From NCBI GenBank assembly GCA_031290095.1, contig JAITOF010000079.1, positions 1 through 34,283 on the forward strand: a DNA stretch of 34,283 bases. The letters are read 5' to 3'. The stretch comes from Candidatus Methanoplasma porotermitis (GTDB lineage: Archaea > Thermoplasmatota > Thermoplasmata > Methanomassiliicoccales > Methanomethylophilaceae). The position numbers and the translations under genes were made by a program. Below are positions 17,138-26,221 of this stretch, in pieces (within the stretch, counting starts at the first letter, position 1; each line of letters starts with the position of its first letter). The notes below the pieces were generated by a model that searched no databases, was not told the origin of the DNA, and worked only from the letters and a program-made list of their open reading frames with translations.

Positions 17138-17727
17138 AGCAGTCACGCCTGTTCAACTATGTGGAAGAAGAGGCCGATTCTGCCCCGTCAGAGATGATAC
17201 GCCCAAAGGACTGCTGCAAGCTCTGCGGATTGTGCGTCGGCCGTACCAACCTTGTGCTGCCGAGCGGAGACCTCCGTTCGAAAGTGGTGTTCGTGGGAGA
17301 GGCGCCCGGAGAGACTGAGGACAAGCTTGGAAGGCCGTTCGTCGGAAAGTCCGGCAAGCTCTTGGACCGCCTTATGAAAGACGAGGGGCTGGACCGCTCG
17401 AAGGTCATGATAACCAACACCGTGAAGTGCCGTCCTCCCAACAACCGCGCCCCCACGGAGGAGGAGATGGCGGCATGCCGCCAGTTCTTGGAGTCGGAGC
17501 TTTACGAGAAGGAGGTGATAGTGGGGCTTGGCAAGTCCTCATGCAGAGACCTCTTGGGATACGAGGGGAAGATGGGAGACATAGTCAACAAGGACAGGAG
17601 CATAGTCGTCCGCGACCGCGAGATATTGTTCATACCCACCTACCATCCCGCTGCCTGCATATACAACCGCGACTCGACGGACGCCCTCAGGGCGACCATC
17701 AGGAGGGTCAGGGATGAGTTCCTCTGA
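17134..17727 (+). CDS. Uracil-DNA glycosylase, family 4 (Fe-S)
   Basis: It removes uracil from DNA as the first step of base excision repair. The 197 residues contain the family 4 motifs GEAPGETEDKLGRPFVG (55-71), ITNTVKCRPPNNRAPT (93-108) and the HP motif in TYHPAA near the end. Four cysteines for a [4Fe-4S] cluster are available: two of C28/C31/C34, plus C99 and C115. The start ATG overlaps the pyrE stop (ATGA) and the end overlaps the HAD gene by 14 bases, so translation is coupled. Confidence 0.93.
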   Translation: MKQSRLFNYVEEEADSAPSEMIRPKDCCKLCGLCVGRTNLVLPSGDLRSKVVFVGEAPGETEDKLGRPFVGKSGKLLDRLMKDEGLDRSKVMITNTVKCRPPNNRAPTEEEMAACRQFLESELYEKEVIVGLGKSSCRDLLGYEGKMGDIVNKDRSIVVRDREILFIPTYHPAACIYNRDSTDALRATIRRVRDEFL

Positions 17728-18496
17728 GATCCGAGGGTTCGCCATCGACATGGACGGCACCGTGTACAAAGGCGGATTGCCTATACCCGGCGCAAGAGAG
17801 TTCATATCGCTGCTCAAAAAGAAAGGCACGCCGTTCGTGTTCCTGACCAACAACTCCGCGAAGGCGAGAATCCGCTACTACGAGAAGCTCGTTTCGATGG
17901 GGTTCGACGTCTCGGAGGACGACATACTGACGTCCGTGACGGCCACAGTAAGATATCTTAACAAAGAGAGGCGAGGGAAGAAGGTGTTTCTGTTGGCCTC
18001 GCCCGAGGTCGAGGAAGAGGTCGCACGGTCCGGGATAGCGGTGACAGATCTCAATCCAGATATCGTCCTCCTCACATACGACAGGACGCTTACTTTCGAG
18101 AAGCTCAACCGGGCCTTCCATTTCATCCTCGGCGGCGCGGAGCTTGTGGCGACGCATCCAGACGACCTTTGTCCGACGGAGGATTCCTACGACATCGACA
18201 TCGGGCCTTTCATAAGGCTGTTCGAGTCGCTTGCTAATGTGAAAGCAAACGTCGTCGGGAAGCCGAACAGGAGGATGCTGGAGATGGCCGCGTCCGTCAT
18301 GGGCCTTCCCGTCGAGAACGTCGCCATGGTGGGGGACCGCCTGTATACAGATATGAAGATGGCCGCCGACGCCGGCACGCCGTCCATATTGGTGCTGAGC
18401 GGAGAGGCCCGCAGAGAGGACTTGGCAGGATCTGATGTCAGGCCGACCTACGTCGTCGATTCGGTTGCGGACATACCGTCTGTCATCGACCTGTGA
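17714..18496 (+). CDS. HAD-superfamily (IIA, NagD-like) phosphatase
   Basis: It hydrolyses a small phosphate ester, but the substrate is not predictable; phosphoglycolate, 4-nitrophenyl phosphate and nucleotide-type activities all occur in the family. Of 260 residues, IDMDGTVYKGG holds the nucleophile D12 and general acid D14. Motif II is FLTNNSAKAR, the motif III lysine is in VVGKPNRRM, and motif IV is MVGDRLYTDM. The C2 cap between motifs II and III marks subclass IIA. It overlaps udg by 14 bases and closes the carS operon. Confidence 0.9.
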   Translation: MSSSEIRGFAIDMDGTVYKGGLPIPGAREFISLLKKKGTPFVFLTNNSAKARIRYYEKLVSMGFDVSEDDILTSVTATVRYLNKERRGKKVFLLASPEVEEEVARSGIAVTDLNPDIVLLTYDRTLTFEKLNRAFHFILGGAELVATHPDDLCPTEDSYDIDIGPFIRLFESLANVKANVVGKPNRRMLEMAASVMGLPVENVAMVGDRLYTDMKMAADAGTPSILVLSGEARREDLAGSDVRPTYVVDSVADIPSVIDL

Positions 18497-18530
18497 GCAA
18501 CGGGCTCGACGTCTGCCAGGCATTCCTCTT

Positions 18531-18549
18531 TGGCGTCTGGTGGACGCCA
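18531..18549. terminator. Hairpin between convergent HAD and ATPase genes
   Basis: TGGCGTC and GACGCCA form seven perfect pairs around TGGTG. It lies in the 103-base gap between two converging genes. No T run follows directly, so a terminator role is only suggested. Confidence 0.35.
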
Positions 18550-18599
18550 GAAGGTGGGGTTTGCGCATGCCTGCGAAGCTTGAACGCCTGTTACACGGC

Positions 18600-19909
18600 T
18601 CACAGCACATAGCCTGAGTCGTCAGGGAATATGAACGCCGCCGCGAAGAGCGGATAGTGTTCCACGCCTTTTTCATCGATATGAACGTTTGTACGCTCCA
18701 GTTTGATTCCTCTGGGGACTCCGTACTTGTCTGACATGAGGGAGTCCAGAGACTTTGACTTGGCGTTGTTCCCGGACTTCACCTCCACTGCAGTGACCGT
18801 CGCGCCTATGCCCATGACGAAGTCCACTTCGAGTCTGCCTTTTCGTTCGAAGTATGTCATCTGCGTCCCCTTCCTGACCAACTCTCCAGCCACTGCGTTC
18901 TCTGCCACAACTCCCCCGTTGACCAGGCTGTCCCCCCGCAGGAGAGCAGGCACGGTGTCTTTCTCCATCATAGCCGTCAATATGCCCGGATCGCTCATGA
19001 ACACCTTGAAGACGTTGTACTTTACGTTGAACGACAGCGGCAGCGTCGGCCCGCTGACGTTGACGCATTTGAAGATTATCCCTGCGTCCGTCAACCAGTT
19101 GAGGCTGTCACCGTATGCGGAATATCCCGATCCGTCTATTCCTTCGACATCTTTGTAGCGGAACCTGCCGCCCATCTGCTCCGGGACCGACAGGAGGCAG
19201 TCTCGGGCTCTGCTTTTCGATACTCCTTTGGCATATTTCGAGATGTCTGCTTTGTAGGCGTCGAGAATCCTCTTCTGCGTTTGGCGTACGCGTCCAAAGT
19301 CGTGGCTGCCGACGAACTCCTCCACGACGGCAGGCATGCCTCCGACGATCATATACCATCGGAAGTACTCGTCGAAACGATCAAGGAGGAATGTATTCAA
19401 CTGCTCCTTTCTGCTCAACCTGCCCCTCACGTCCGCTATCAGGCCGTCGCTCACGCCGAGGGCCCACAGGAACTCCTCGAAGTCCAGAGAATACATATCC
19501 ACGGTCGATTCGTCTCCTGCAGGATACGAAGAGACTTCTTTGTGGTTCAAGCCTAAAAGCGACCCTGAAGCCACGATGTCGAACCTGCCGTCGCGGACCA
19601 TGAACCTTATGGCGGTCCTGGCGCCCGGGCAGCTTTGTATCTCGTCAAGGAAGATCATTGTTCTTTTAGGGGTTATCCTGACGTCCAAGAACTGCGCCGA
19701 TATATTGTGAATAAGCGTCTGGATGTCGAGGTTGCCTGCGAATATGCTCTTTAGCTCCGGCCGCTCCTCGAAGTTGATGTATATACAACTGTCATAGTTC
19801 TTTTTGGCGAACTAGTTCACGATGAACGTTTTCCCGACCTGTCTCGCTCCCGGATCAGAAGCGCTTTTTTCTTTGGGTCCGATTTCCATTTGTCAAGATA
19901 ATCCGTCAT
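18600..19909 (-). pseudogene. Broken AAA-type ATPase with DUF4143 C-terminal domain
   Basis: The intact part up to 19688 carries Walker B (TMIFLDEIQSCPG), the sensor strand IVASGSLLG and a DUF4143 end with a nuclease-like VDFVM...VTAVEVKSG. Upstream, the start ATG at 19909 reads MTDYLDKWKSDPKKKALLIR and then leaves frame. Adding one G to the run at 19850-19852 restores the expected P-loop GARQVGKTFIVN. The restored frame then meets TAG at 19812-19814 where relatives have a charged residue, and continues FAKKNYDSCIYINFEERPEL into the intact part. Two lesions around the P-loop argue for a decayed gene. Homopolymer error plus an amber read as an amino acid is the alternative. These ATPases are common, variable archaeal accessory genes of unclear function. 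A TATA-like element lies at about 19945-19953. Confidence 0.75.
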
Positions 19910-19967
19910 CTTTCTTCGGAGCATACTTCATTTATGCCTGACATAGTATAAAATCTCGCTTATTAAC

Positions 19968-20066
19968 GGCAATATGTGGGTTAAAATTCCGCTATATGCT
20001 GGCAAAACAGGGATCAAAAATACGCCAATTGATGGCAAAATAGGGGTTAAAATTCCGCTATATGCG
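19968..20066. repeat. Three 33-bp direct tandem repeats
   Basis: Units lie at 19968-20000, 20001-20033 and 20034-20066. Units one and three share the stretch GGGTTAAAATTCCGCTATATGC (up to one base), while unit two is more diverged (GGCAAAACAGGGATCAAAAA). The unit length equals 11 codons. No spacers are present, so this is not a CRISPR array. The repeats are AT-rich and lie just upstream of the broken ATPase gene. Confidence 0.75.
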
Positions 20067-20246
20067 CGATATGCCGACTCATAGCGTGACTGCGCAGTGG
20101 ATTCGCATGCTCTGAACATCTGCGTACCCTGTACAAACCGCCTGCGATGCCTGGAATCCGTAGTCGAAGCCGCATGTTCCGCGTTGCAGGCCTTTGCACG
20201 CCTCCTCTCGTATGCATGCAAGCGGGCGACGCGGCTCGGACCGGGT
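20067..20246. other. Intergenic stretch without recognisable feature
   Basis: About 180 bases between the tandem repeats and the end of gatE. I see no gene, tRNA or strong promoter here. Short ORFs cross it on both strands but have no protein-like composition. Confidence 0.4.
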
Positions 20247-22112
20247 TCATTCCTTGGATATCAGCTTCTTTATCGCGGCCTCGAGCAGGTCGCTTGCCTG
20301 CTTCCCATCCAGTTTTCCTCTGAGCGCGCCCATCACGGGGCCCATCAGCGGCCCGGCCGCGTCCATGCCTTTGCTACGGACGAACTCTTCCCTTTCCTTC
20401 ACGATCTTGGATATTATTCCTGCCGCTTCGCCTGAATCGACCGATTCGAGTCCAAGCTTCTTTATCGCGGCTTCGACGCCTGTCCCCGATGCCATCTCCC
20501 TGAGCAGGGCGGGGACCGCCTCTTTCGAGAACCGCGCCTGTTTCAGCAGAGAGAACAACTCCATTACGGACGCGTCGCTCACGCTCTCTGGGCTCGACCC
20601 GTCGCGCTCCAGCTCGGTGTACGTGTTCGTGAGCATGGTGGCCGCTACGGCAGCCATGCCGTATGCGTCGGATATCTCGGAGAACAGCTCGTCATGGCTC
20701 TGCCTCACCAGCTGGCTTGCCTGCTGCCTGTTGATCCCGTACTTCTCGGTCAGGCGCGCCTCCGTCTGCTCCGGGAACTCGGGCAGGTTGGAGCGGATCC
20801 TTTCCAGCCTCTCCTGCGTTATCTCTTCGGGCGGGACGTCGGTCTCGGGATACATCCTTGCCGCCCCGGGCAAGGGCCTCGAATACCTAGTGGTGCCGTC
20901 GGGCTGCGGGTCCCTTGTCTCTTCAGGGACGCCTTTGAGCGCCTCGTTGGCTCTCTCGACGGCCGTCCTGAGCGCCTCGTTGGCTCTTTTCTCCGCCGCC
21001 GCGCATATCACGAACGCTTCGTCGGGCGGAAGGCGCAACGCCTCCCTCAGCGCGTCTACGTGTTGTTGCTCTATCCCGTAGTTGGGAAGCTCGTCGGAGT
21101 GGAATATCCCTTTGACCCCTTTCGTCCTGGCGTACTGCGCCATCTCCGAACCTAGCCTGAGCGTGCCGTCGTCGCCGTTCATGACGCCTGCGAACCCTCT
21201 GAGGCGTACTGCAATCACTTTGCCTTTGTCGTCGAGCGCCCCCTTTATGACTTTTGAGGGGCAGTCTTTGAGCACCGCCGTGACGTCGACCGGCTCGAAT
21301 AGAGCCTCCTGCGTCCCTCTATCGGCGAGGACGTCCTTAATCCTCAATAGCATCTTCTGCCTGCCTATCTCGTTGCGAACGAAGTCGGGCAACATCCTCA
21401 GCTCTTGGACTCCCTTGATTTCTATGCGCGCGCCTCCGGGAATGGATATGTTGACGTCCTCTCTGATGGTCCCTATCCCGCGTTTTACTTTCTTCGTCGC
21501 TCTGAGCAGGGTGCCGAGCCTGAGCGCCACTTCCATGACCTCCTCGGGAGTCGTCATGTCTGGCGCGGTGGCCACCTCCACCAGCGGTATGCCCAGACGG
21601 TCCAGCCTGTACGTGACCTCGTCCCCTTTCGTCTCGATCTTGCGGGCGGCGTCCTCTTCCAGGCATATCGACAGTATTCCAATCTTCCTTCCGTTGACCT
21701 CGACCGACCCGCCGGTGGAAATCAGGGACGTCCTCTGGAATCCGGACGTGTTAGAGCCGTCCACCACGATCTTCCTCATGAACTGTATCTCGTCGATCAC
21801 GTCGGCGTCGAGCATGCACGCGTATGTCAAGGCAGTCTCCAAGGCGGACTCGTTGACGGGGTGCGGAGGCTCCTCGTCAAGCTCGACGAGGCAGGACGCC
21901 TCGTCGCAACGCTGATATCTGAACCCCATGCCTCTTTTGAACTGTACCAGCGCGGCTCTGTCGATCTCGCCGGTCTCGCCTGTGGTGGGCCTGAGCTTCC
22001 TGAAATATGCGCCTTTCCCGGTCTCGCACAGGGCGCTGTCGCACGAACAGAACAGTTTTCCTGTTTCCAGCTGCTGGTGAATCTCTATGCCGCATTTCAT
22101 CTCTTCAGACAT
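20247..22112 (-). CDS. gatE: Glutamyl-tRNA(Gln) amidotransferase subunit E
   Basis: GatE is the kinase/amidotransferase and tRNA-binding subunit of archaeal GatDE, which converts Glu-tRNA(Gln) to Gln-tRNA(Gln). The 621 residues have the usual layout. The GatB-like cradle starts at CGIEIHQQLETGKLFCSCDS and includes DFVRNEIGRQ and REDVNISIPGG. An AspRS-like insertion (LKDCPSKVIKGAL...KVIAVRLRGFAG) follows at about 280-400. The helical YqeY-like tail (AIKKLGLESVDSGEAAGII) ends the protein. Its ATG overlaps the end of gatD by eight bases. The pair indicates that this organism makes Gln-tRNA indirectly. Confidence 0.96.
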   Translation of the reverse strand: MSEEMKCGIEIHQQLETGKLFCSCDSALCETGKGAYFRKLRPTTGETGEIDRAALVQFKRGMGFRYQRCDEASCLVELDEEPPHPVNESALETALTYACMLDADVIDEIQFMRKIVVDGSNTSGFQRTSLISTGGSVEVNGRKIGILSICLEEDAARKIETKGDEVTYRLDRLGIPLVEVATAPDMTTPEEVMEVALRLGTLLRATKKVKRGIGTIREDVNISIPGGARIEIKGVQELRMLPDFVRNEIGRQKMLLRIKDVLADRGTQEALFEPVDVTAVLKDCPSKVIKGALDDKGKVIAVRLRGFAGVMNGDDGTLRLGSEMAQYARTKGVKGIFHSDELPNYGIEQQHVDALREALRLPPDEAFVICAAAEKRANEALRTAVERANEALKGVPEETRDPQPDGTTRYSRPLPGAARMYPETDVPPEEITQERLERIRSNLPEFPEQTEARLTEKYGINRQQASQLVRQSHDELFSEISDAYGMAAVAATMLTNTYTELERDGSSPESVSDASVMELFSLLKQARFSKEAVPALLREMASGTGVEAAIKKLGLESVDSGEAAGIISKIVKEREEFVRSKGMDAAGPLMGPVMGALRGKLDGKQASDLLEAAIKKLISKE

Positions 22113-23400
22113 CGACGGTCCTCCTGTCCCCGGTATCCGAGCGGATAGGCCGTTTCATCAGATTTTTGGCCTCTTCGACGTCCCGGGTGTTGGCCAGCGC
22201 CCACATGAGCTTGACGTATGCGGTCTCGGGAAGCATGTCGCCTACCGATATCGCGCCTGCTGAGAGCATGTCCCTCCCCGTGTTGTACACGTTAAGGTTC
22301 GTGGACCCGCTCAGGCACTGCGAGGTTATCACCACTACGGAGCCGTTGTCGCATGCCTTCCTTATGAGCGGCACCATGTTCTCGTTCACGTGCCCGAGGC
22401 CTGACCCCGATATGACTATTCCCTTGCTTCTCGTGATTATGTCGTCAAAAAGCCCGGGCGACATACCGGGATAGTACTGAAGAAGGACGGTGTTGCGTTC
22501 CATGGCGTTCTTTACGATCACCTTGCCATGTGCAGGCTTCTCGGGAACGTGCGGCTCTATCGTGCCGCTGGAATCGATGTGTGCGACTGGGGGCGCGTTG
22601 ACGCTGTGGAACGCGTCGCGCCTGGACGTGTGCATCTTCCTGACTCTCGTCCCCGCATGCACTGCGAACGAGTCGTCCCCGAGCGAGTCATGCATTACCA
22701 CGAACACCCCCGCCCTATGGCCCGCCGTACAGAACCTGGCCGCGGCCAAAAGGTTCGACGACGCGTCTGACGAAGGCCGATCAGAAGACCTTTGCGCGCC
22801 GACGAGGACCACAGGCCCCGTGAGGCCCTCCAGCATAAACGATAACGCGGCGGCGGTGTACCCCATGGTGTCGGTGCCGTGAGGTACTATAACCGCGTCC
22901 GCGCCGTTGTTCATCTCCTCGGCGACGGCCTCGGCGAGTTTCTGCCAGTGCTCCACGTTCATATTCTCTGAGAATATCGAGAACAGCACCTTCGCCGACA
23001 CGTTGGCTACGTCTCTGATCTCCGGAACGGCGTTGACCATATCGGACGCGGACAGCGCAGGGTGGACGGCGCCGGTCCGATAGTCGACGTATGACGCTAT
23101 CGTCCCGCCTGTCCCTATGAGCGATATGCTCGGGAGGCCGTCGGCGACGGGAACGGCATCTTCTTTCTTGTGTGCCTCGTGCGGCCTGTCCAGAACCGTG
23201 ATTTTGGATTCCGGCCACATCCTCACGCCGACGTTATATCCGCTTCCGATCTTGATTATCAGGACGTCTGGGGAACTGAACTCGTGATGCGGCATCAGCA
23301 CGCCGCGGTATGTCCTTCCGCCGGACTCCGCCTCGATACGGGCACCTTCGCAGGCCCCGGCGGCATCCAGCGCTTTGGATAGGGAATCTGAATAGCTCAT
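22105..23400 (-). CDS. gatD: Glutamyl-tRNA(Gln) amidotransferase subunit D
   Basis: GatD is the asparaginase-like subunit that releases ammonia from glutamine for GatE. An N-terminal beta-barrel (about 1-85) precedes the asparaginase domain with both catalytic threonine motifs, IGTGGTIAS and VPHGTDTMGYTA. LVGAQRSSDRPSSDA and MHDSLGDDSFAVHAGTRVRK are typical GatD segments. I chose ATG 23400 (431 residues) over a TTG 24 bases upstream. A CTTATA box lies about 33 bases away. It forms an operon with gatE and is divergent from hypB. Confidence 0.95.
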   Translation of the reverse strand: MSYSDSLSKALDAAGACEGARIEAESGGRTYRGVLMPHHEFSSPDVLIIKIGSGYNVGVRMWPESKITVLDRPHEAHKKEDAVPVADGLPSISLIGTGGTIASYVDYRTGAVHPALSASDMVNAVPEIRDVANVSAKVLFSIFSENMNVEHWQKLAEAVAEEMNNGADAVIVPHGTDTMGYTAAALSFMLEGLTGPVVLVGAQRSSDRPSSDASSNLLAAARFCTAGHRAGVFVVMHDSLGDDSFAVHAGTRVRKMHTSRRDAFHSVNAPPVAHIDSSGTIEPHVPEKPAHGKVIVKNAMERNTVLLQYYPGMSPGLFDDIITRSKGIVISGSGLGHVNENMVPLIRKACDNGSVVVITSQCLSGSTNLNVYNTGRDMLSAGAISVGDMLPETAYVKLMWALANTRDVEEAKNLMKRPIRSDTGDRRTVDV

Positions 23401-23430
23401 ATGCTCGACCGGGAATAACGCCAAGAGACG

Positions 23431-23450
23431 TATAAGGATAGTGTTTATAT
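23431..23450. promoter_or_regulatory. Divergent promoters for gatD and hypB
   Basis: CTTATA on the minus strand (23431-23436) faces gatD, and TTTATAT on the plus strand (23444-23450) lies 25 bases before the hypB ATG. The two boxes are eight bases apart, so TBP binding at one could hinder the other. The hypB message would be leaderless. Confidence 0.5.
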
Positions 23451-23471
23451 TTCGTAAGCCATCCTTGCCGT

Positions 23472-24122
23472 ATGCATATCGTTCAAATGGGAATGGAACA
23501 CGATGTTCTAAAAGAGAACAGCAGGATCGCCCATTCCAATTATCGTCTTTTAAAAGATCATGGGGTGAGATGCATAGAGCTTATGGGGTCCATAGGGTCC
23601 GGAAAGACCGCCCTCATTATAAAGCTGGCCGAACAGCTTCGCGCCAAAGGCGTGAGGTCGTGTGCGATAGCGGGCGACGTCGCCGGTGAGGACGACTACA
23701 GGAGAATGCGAGAATCCGGCCTCGACGCCGTGAACTGCAACACGGGGCGCGAATGCCATCTGGATGCCGAAATGGTCCGGAAAGTACTCGAAAACGTCAA
23801 CCTCGATCTGTATGGCGTGATATTCATAGAGAACGTCGGGAACTTGGTATGTCCTGCGGACTTCCCGTTGGGCGCGGACTATCGCGTAGTGGTGGTTTCC
23901 ACCACGGAAGGGGACGACATGGTCAGGAAGCACCATGACATTTTTATTCATTCAGACGTTGCCGTGCTGAACAAGATCGACATCGCGGATGCCGTGGACG
24001 TCGATCCGGACGTGATTGCCGAGGATTACAGAAAGCTCACCGGTGGACTGAAAGAGATATACAGATGCAGCGTGAAGACAGAACATGGGTTGGGAGAGGT
24101 CCTCTCTGCGCTGAATCTCTGA
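23472..24122 (+). CDS. hypB: HypB, nickel-insertion GTPase for [NiFe] hydrogenase
   Basis: HypB delivers nickel with HypA during maturation of [NiFe] hydrogenases. The 216 residues include the P-loop GSIGSGKT (about 40-47), the metal-site motif ECHLDAEMV, ENVGNLVCPADFPLG (switch region with the second metal-site cysteine) and the guanine-specificity NKID. There is no histidine-rich nickel-storage stretch. Its presence fits a hydrogen-dependent methanogen. No other hyp gene is adjacent; the next gene, purD, starts nine bases downstream. Confidence 0.94.
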   Translation: MHIVQMGMEHDVLKENSRIAHSNYRLLKDHGVRCIELMGSIGSGKTALIIKLAEQLRAKGVRSCAIAGDVAGEDDYRRMRESGLDAVNCNTGRECHLDAEMVRKVLENVNLDLYGVIFIENVGNLVCPADFPLGADYRVVVVSTTEGDDMVRKHHDIFIHSDVAVLNKIDIADAVDVDPDVIAEDYRKLTGGLKEIYRCSVKTEHGLGEVLSALNL

Positions 24123-24131
24123 GGTGTTTAC

Positions 24132-25451
24132 ATGAAGATATTGACTATAGGTGGAAGCGGAAGAGAACATGCGGCTGTCGAGGCGTTGCACCGTTCCGGC
24201 GCGGAGATATATGCCGTTATGAGGAACGCCAACCCCGGCATAATGGCCAGAGCAAAAGCGTACAAGCTCATTGACGACACGGACATAGACGGCGTTTGCG
24301 AGTTTGCAATAGAGCATGGTCTTAAATATGCGTTCGTGGGCCCGGAGTCCCCCCTTGAGGCTGGAGTCGTGGATGCCCTGGACAACATCGGCGTCAAGTG
24401 TGCCGCCCCCACCAAGGCCGCGGCGAGGATCGAGACGTCCAAAACGTTCATGCGCGAGCTCATGAAGAAGTATGACATTGCCGGTTCTGTCGGGTTCGCG
24501 GCGTTCGATAACGTTGCAGACGCCGAAGACTATCTTAACAAACTGACAAGGGAGGTCGTCATCAAGCCTGTGGGGCTTACGGGCGGAAAAGGCGTGAAAG
24601 TCCAAGGGGAGCACCTCAACAGCCTGAGCGAGTCCGTTGCGTACGTAAGGGACATCTTCAAGGACAACATCGGCGGAGGGCAGGTCATCTTCGAAGAGAA
24701 GCTTGTCGGAGAGGAATTCACCCAGATGGTGTTCGCCGATGGAAAGAGAATCGTCCCGATGCCGCTGGTTCAAGACCACAAAAGAGCATACGAAGGCGAC
24801 GTCGGCCCGAACACCGGGGGGATGGGGTCCTATTCCGACGCCGACCACCTGTTGCCATTCGTCACCTCGGCGGACAGGGAGTGCGCGCTCTGCATACTCC
24901 AGAAGATCGTTGACGCCATGAGTGCGGAGGGTTGCCCCTACGTAGGTCCGATGTACGGGCAGTTCATGCTCACTGCGGACGGCCCCAAAGTTGTCGAGAT
25001 CAATGCGAGGTTCGGCGACCCGGAGGCGATGAACGTTCTTTCCATATTGGAGACGGACTTTGCGGACATAATCAGGGACATGATCGCCGGCAAGCTGAGG
25101 GACGACATCAGATTCAAGAGCCTGGCCACCGTGTGCAAGTATGTGGTGCCGACCGGATATGGGACAAGTCCCGACTCGGGACACGAGATATGCATCGACG
25201 AGGCCAAGATTCGCGCTTCCGGCGCAGAGATATACTATGCCAACGTCGATGTGGTGGACGGGAACATCCTCACGGGAACATCCAGGTCTATCGCTGTGGT
25301 CGGCATAGCGGCATATCTTGAAGATGCAGAGCTCAACTGCGAAGAAGGGCTCCGCTTCGTCACAGGCACCCACATATGCGTACGTCACGACATCGGCAAG
25401 GCCGCTCTGATCCAACGTCGCATAGACAACATCAGACACCTGCGCCCATGA
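24132..25451 (+). CDS. purD: Phosphoribosylamine-glycine ligase
   Basis: PurD joins glycine to phosphoribosylamine, step two of purine synthesis, using ATP. The 439 residues show the N-terminal MKILTIGGSGREHA, the ATP-grasp core VIKPVGLTGGKGVKV, the GPNTGGMGSYSD motif and metal-binding EINARFGDPEAMN. The start is well supported by GAGGTG at 24121-24126 with normal spacing. The end overlaps truA (ATGA). A 495-residue open frame on the opposite strand is a shadow of this gene. Confidence 0.96.
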   Translation: MKILTIGGSGREHAAVEALHRSGAEIYAVMRNANPGIMARAKAYKLIDDTDIDGVCEFAIEHGLKYAFVGPESPLEAGVVDALDNIGVKCAAPTKAAARIETSKTFMRELMKKYDIAGSVGFAAFDNVADAEDYLNKLTREVVIKPVGLTGGKGVKVQGEHLNSLSESVAYVRDIFKDNIGGGQVIFEEKLVGEEFTQMVFADGKRIVPMPLVQDHKRAYEGDVGPNTGGMGSYSDADHLLPFVTSADRECALCILQKIVDAMSAEGCPYVGPMYGQFMLTADGPKVVEINARFGDPEAMNVLSILETDFADIIRDMIAGKLRDDIRFKSLATVCKYVVPTGYGTSPDSGHEICIDEAKIRASGAEIYYANVDVVDGNILTGTSRSIAVVGIAAYLEDAELNCEEGLRFVTGTHICVRHDIGKAALIQRRIDNIRHLRP

Positions 25452-26221
25452 TTCGCACGGCGGTCAAGATCGCATATCTGGGAGAAGGGTTCTCAGGGTC
25501 CCAGATTCAGCCTGGGGCGCGCACGGTGGAAGGAGAAGTGCTTTCGGCGCTCGGCAAGATATGCCGCGTCTCGAAGGAAGAATCGGATCTTCGACTGGCC
25601 AGCAGGACCGACCGCGGAGTGAACGCGCTTGGCAACGTGGCTGTGTTCAACACTCCTCTGGAAGACCAGACAGTCCTGCTGAAGGCTCTGAACGCTGTTT
25701 CCGGAGGCGTATTCTACAGAAGCATTGCAACAGTAGGATTGGATTTCAACCCCCGACATGCCGACCGCAGGCTGTACAGATATGTGTTGCAGGACGACGG
25801 CATTGACGCCGATGCCGCGAGAACATGTGCCGGGCTTTTCGAAGGAGAGCACGACTTTGCCCGATTTTGCAAAGCGGACGGGAAGCTGACCACGCTTACA
25901 ATTGATTCTGTGAACGTATGGAAAGACGGAGGACTCATTATAATCGATTTTGCCGCAAGGTACTACCTTTGGAACATGGTGCGTCGCATGACCGCGGCCA
26001 TCGCGGCCGTCGGGAGAGGCGATGCGTCGCTGTTCGACGTGGAGGGCGCCCTGTCGGGGGAGGATGTGGGTTTTGGTCTTGCCCGCGCCGATGCGCTTAC
26101 GTTACGGGACGTCGTCTATGACGGTCTGGATTTTATCGAGCATGACGGGCTGTTCGACGACCGTGTACGGGAAGAGCTGTTCCGTGACGGCCTCAGAAGA
26201 TCGTTCTTCGCATCGCTGTGA
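25448..26221 (+). CDS. truA: tRNA pseudouridine synthase A
   Basis: TruA isomerises uridines 38-40 in the anticodon arm. The 257 residues include the catalytic aspartate D55 in LASRTDRGVNALGN, the RLYRYVL block and the C-terminal YYLWNMVRRM. It starts at the ATG overlapping the purD stop; longer upstream frames are not needed. It ends in a GTGA overlap with the translin-like gene, so purD, truA and the next gene are probably translated in sequence. Confidence 0.93.
   Translation: MIRTAVKIAYLGEGFSGSQIQPGARTVEGEVLSALGKICRVSKEESDLRLASRTDRGVNALGNVAVFNTPLEDQTVLLKALNAVSGGVFYRSIATVGLDFNPRHADRRLYRYVLQDDGIDADAARTCAGLFEGEHDFARFCKADGKLTTLTIDSVNVWKDGGLIIIDFAARYYLWNMVRRMTAAIAAVGRGDASLFDVEGALSGEDVGFGLARADALTLRDVVYDGLDFIEHDGLFDDRVREELFRDGLRRSFFASL

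Noticed and set aside
19968-20066. CRISPR array
   Set aside because: The 33-bp units are directly adjacent with no spacers, only three in number, and no cas gene is nearby.
20067-20246. A small basic protein (67 or 97 codons) on the minus strand
   Set aside because: Composition is not protein-like, and the longer frame merely reads through the tandem repeats.
23952-25439. A 495-codon open frame on the minus strand
   Set aside because: It lies antisense to purD, which has full motifs and a good ribosome-binding site; high GC content creates long shadow frames.
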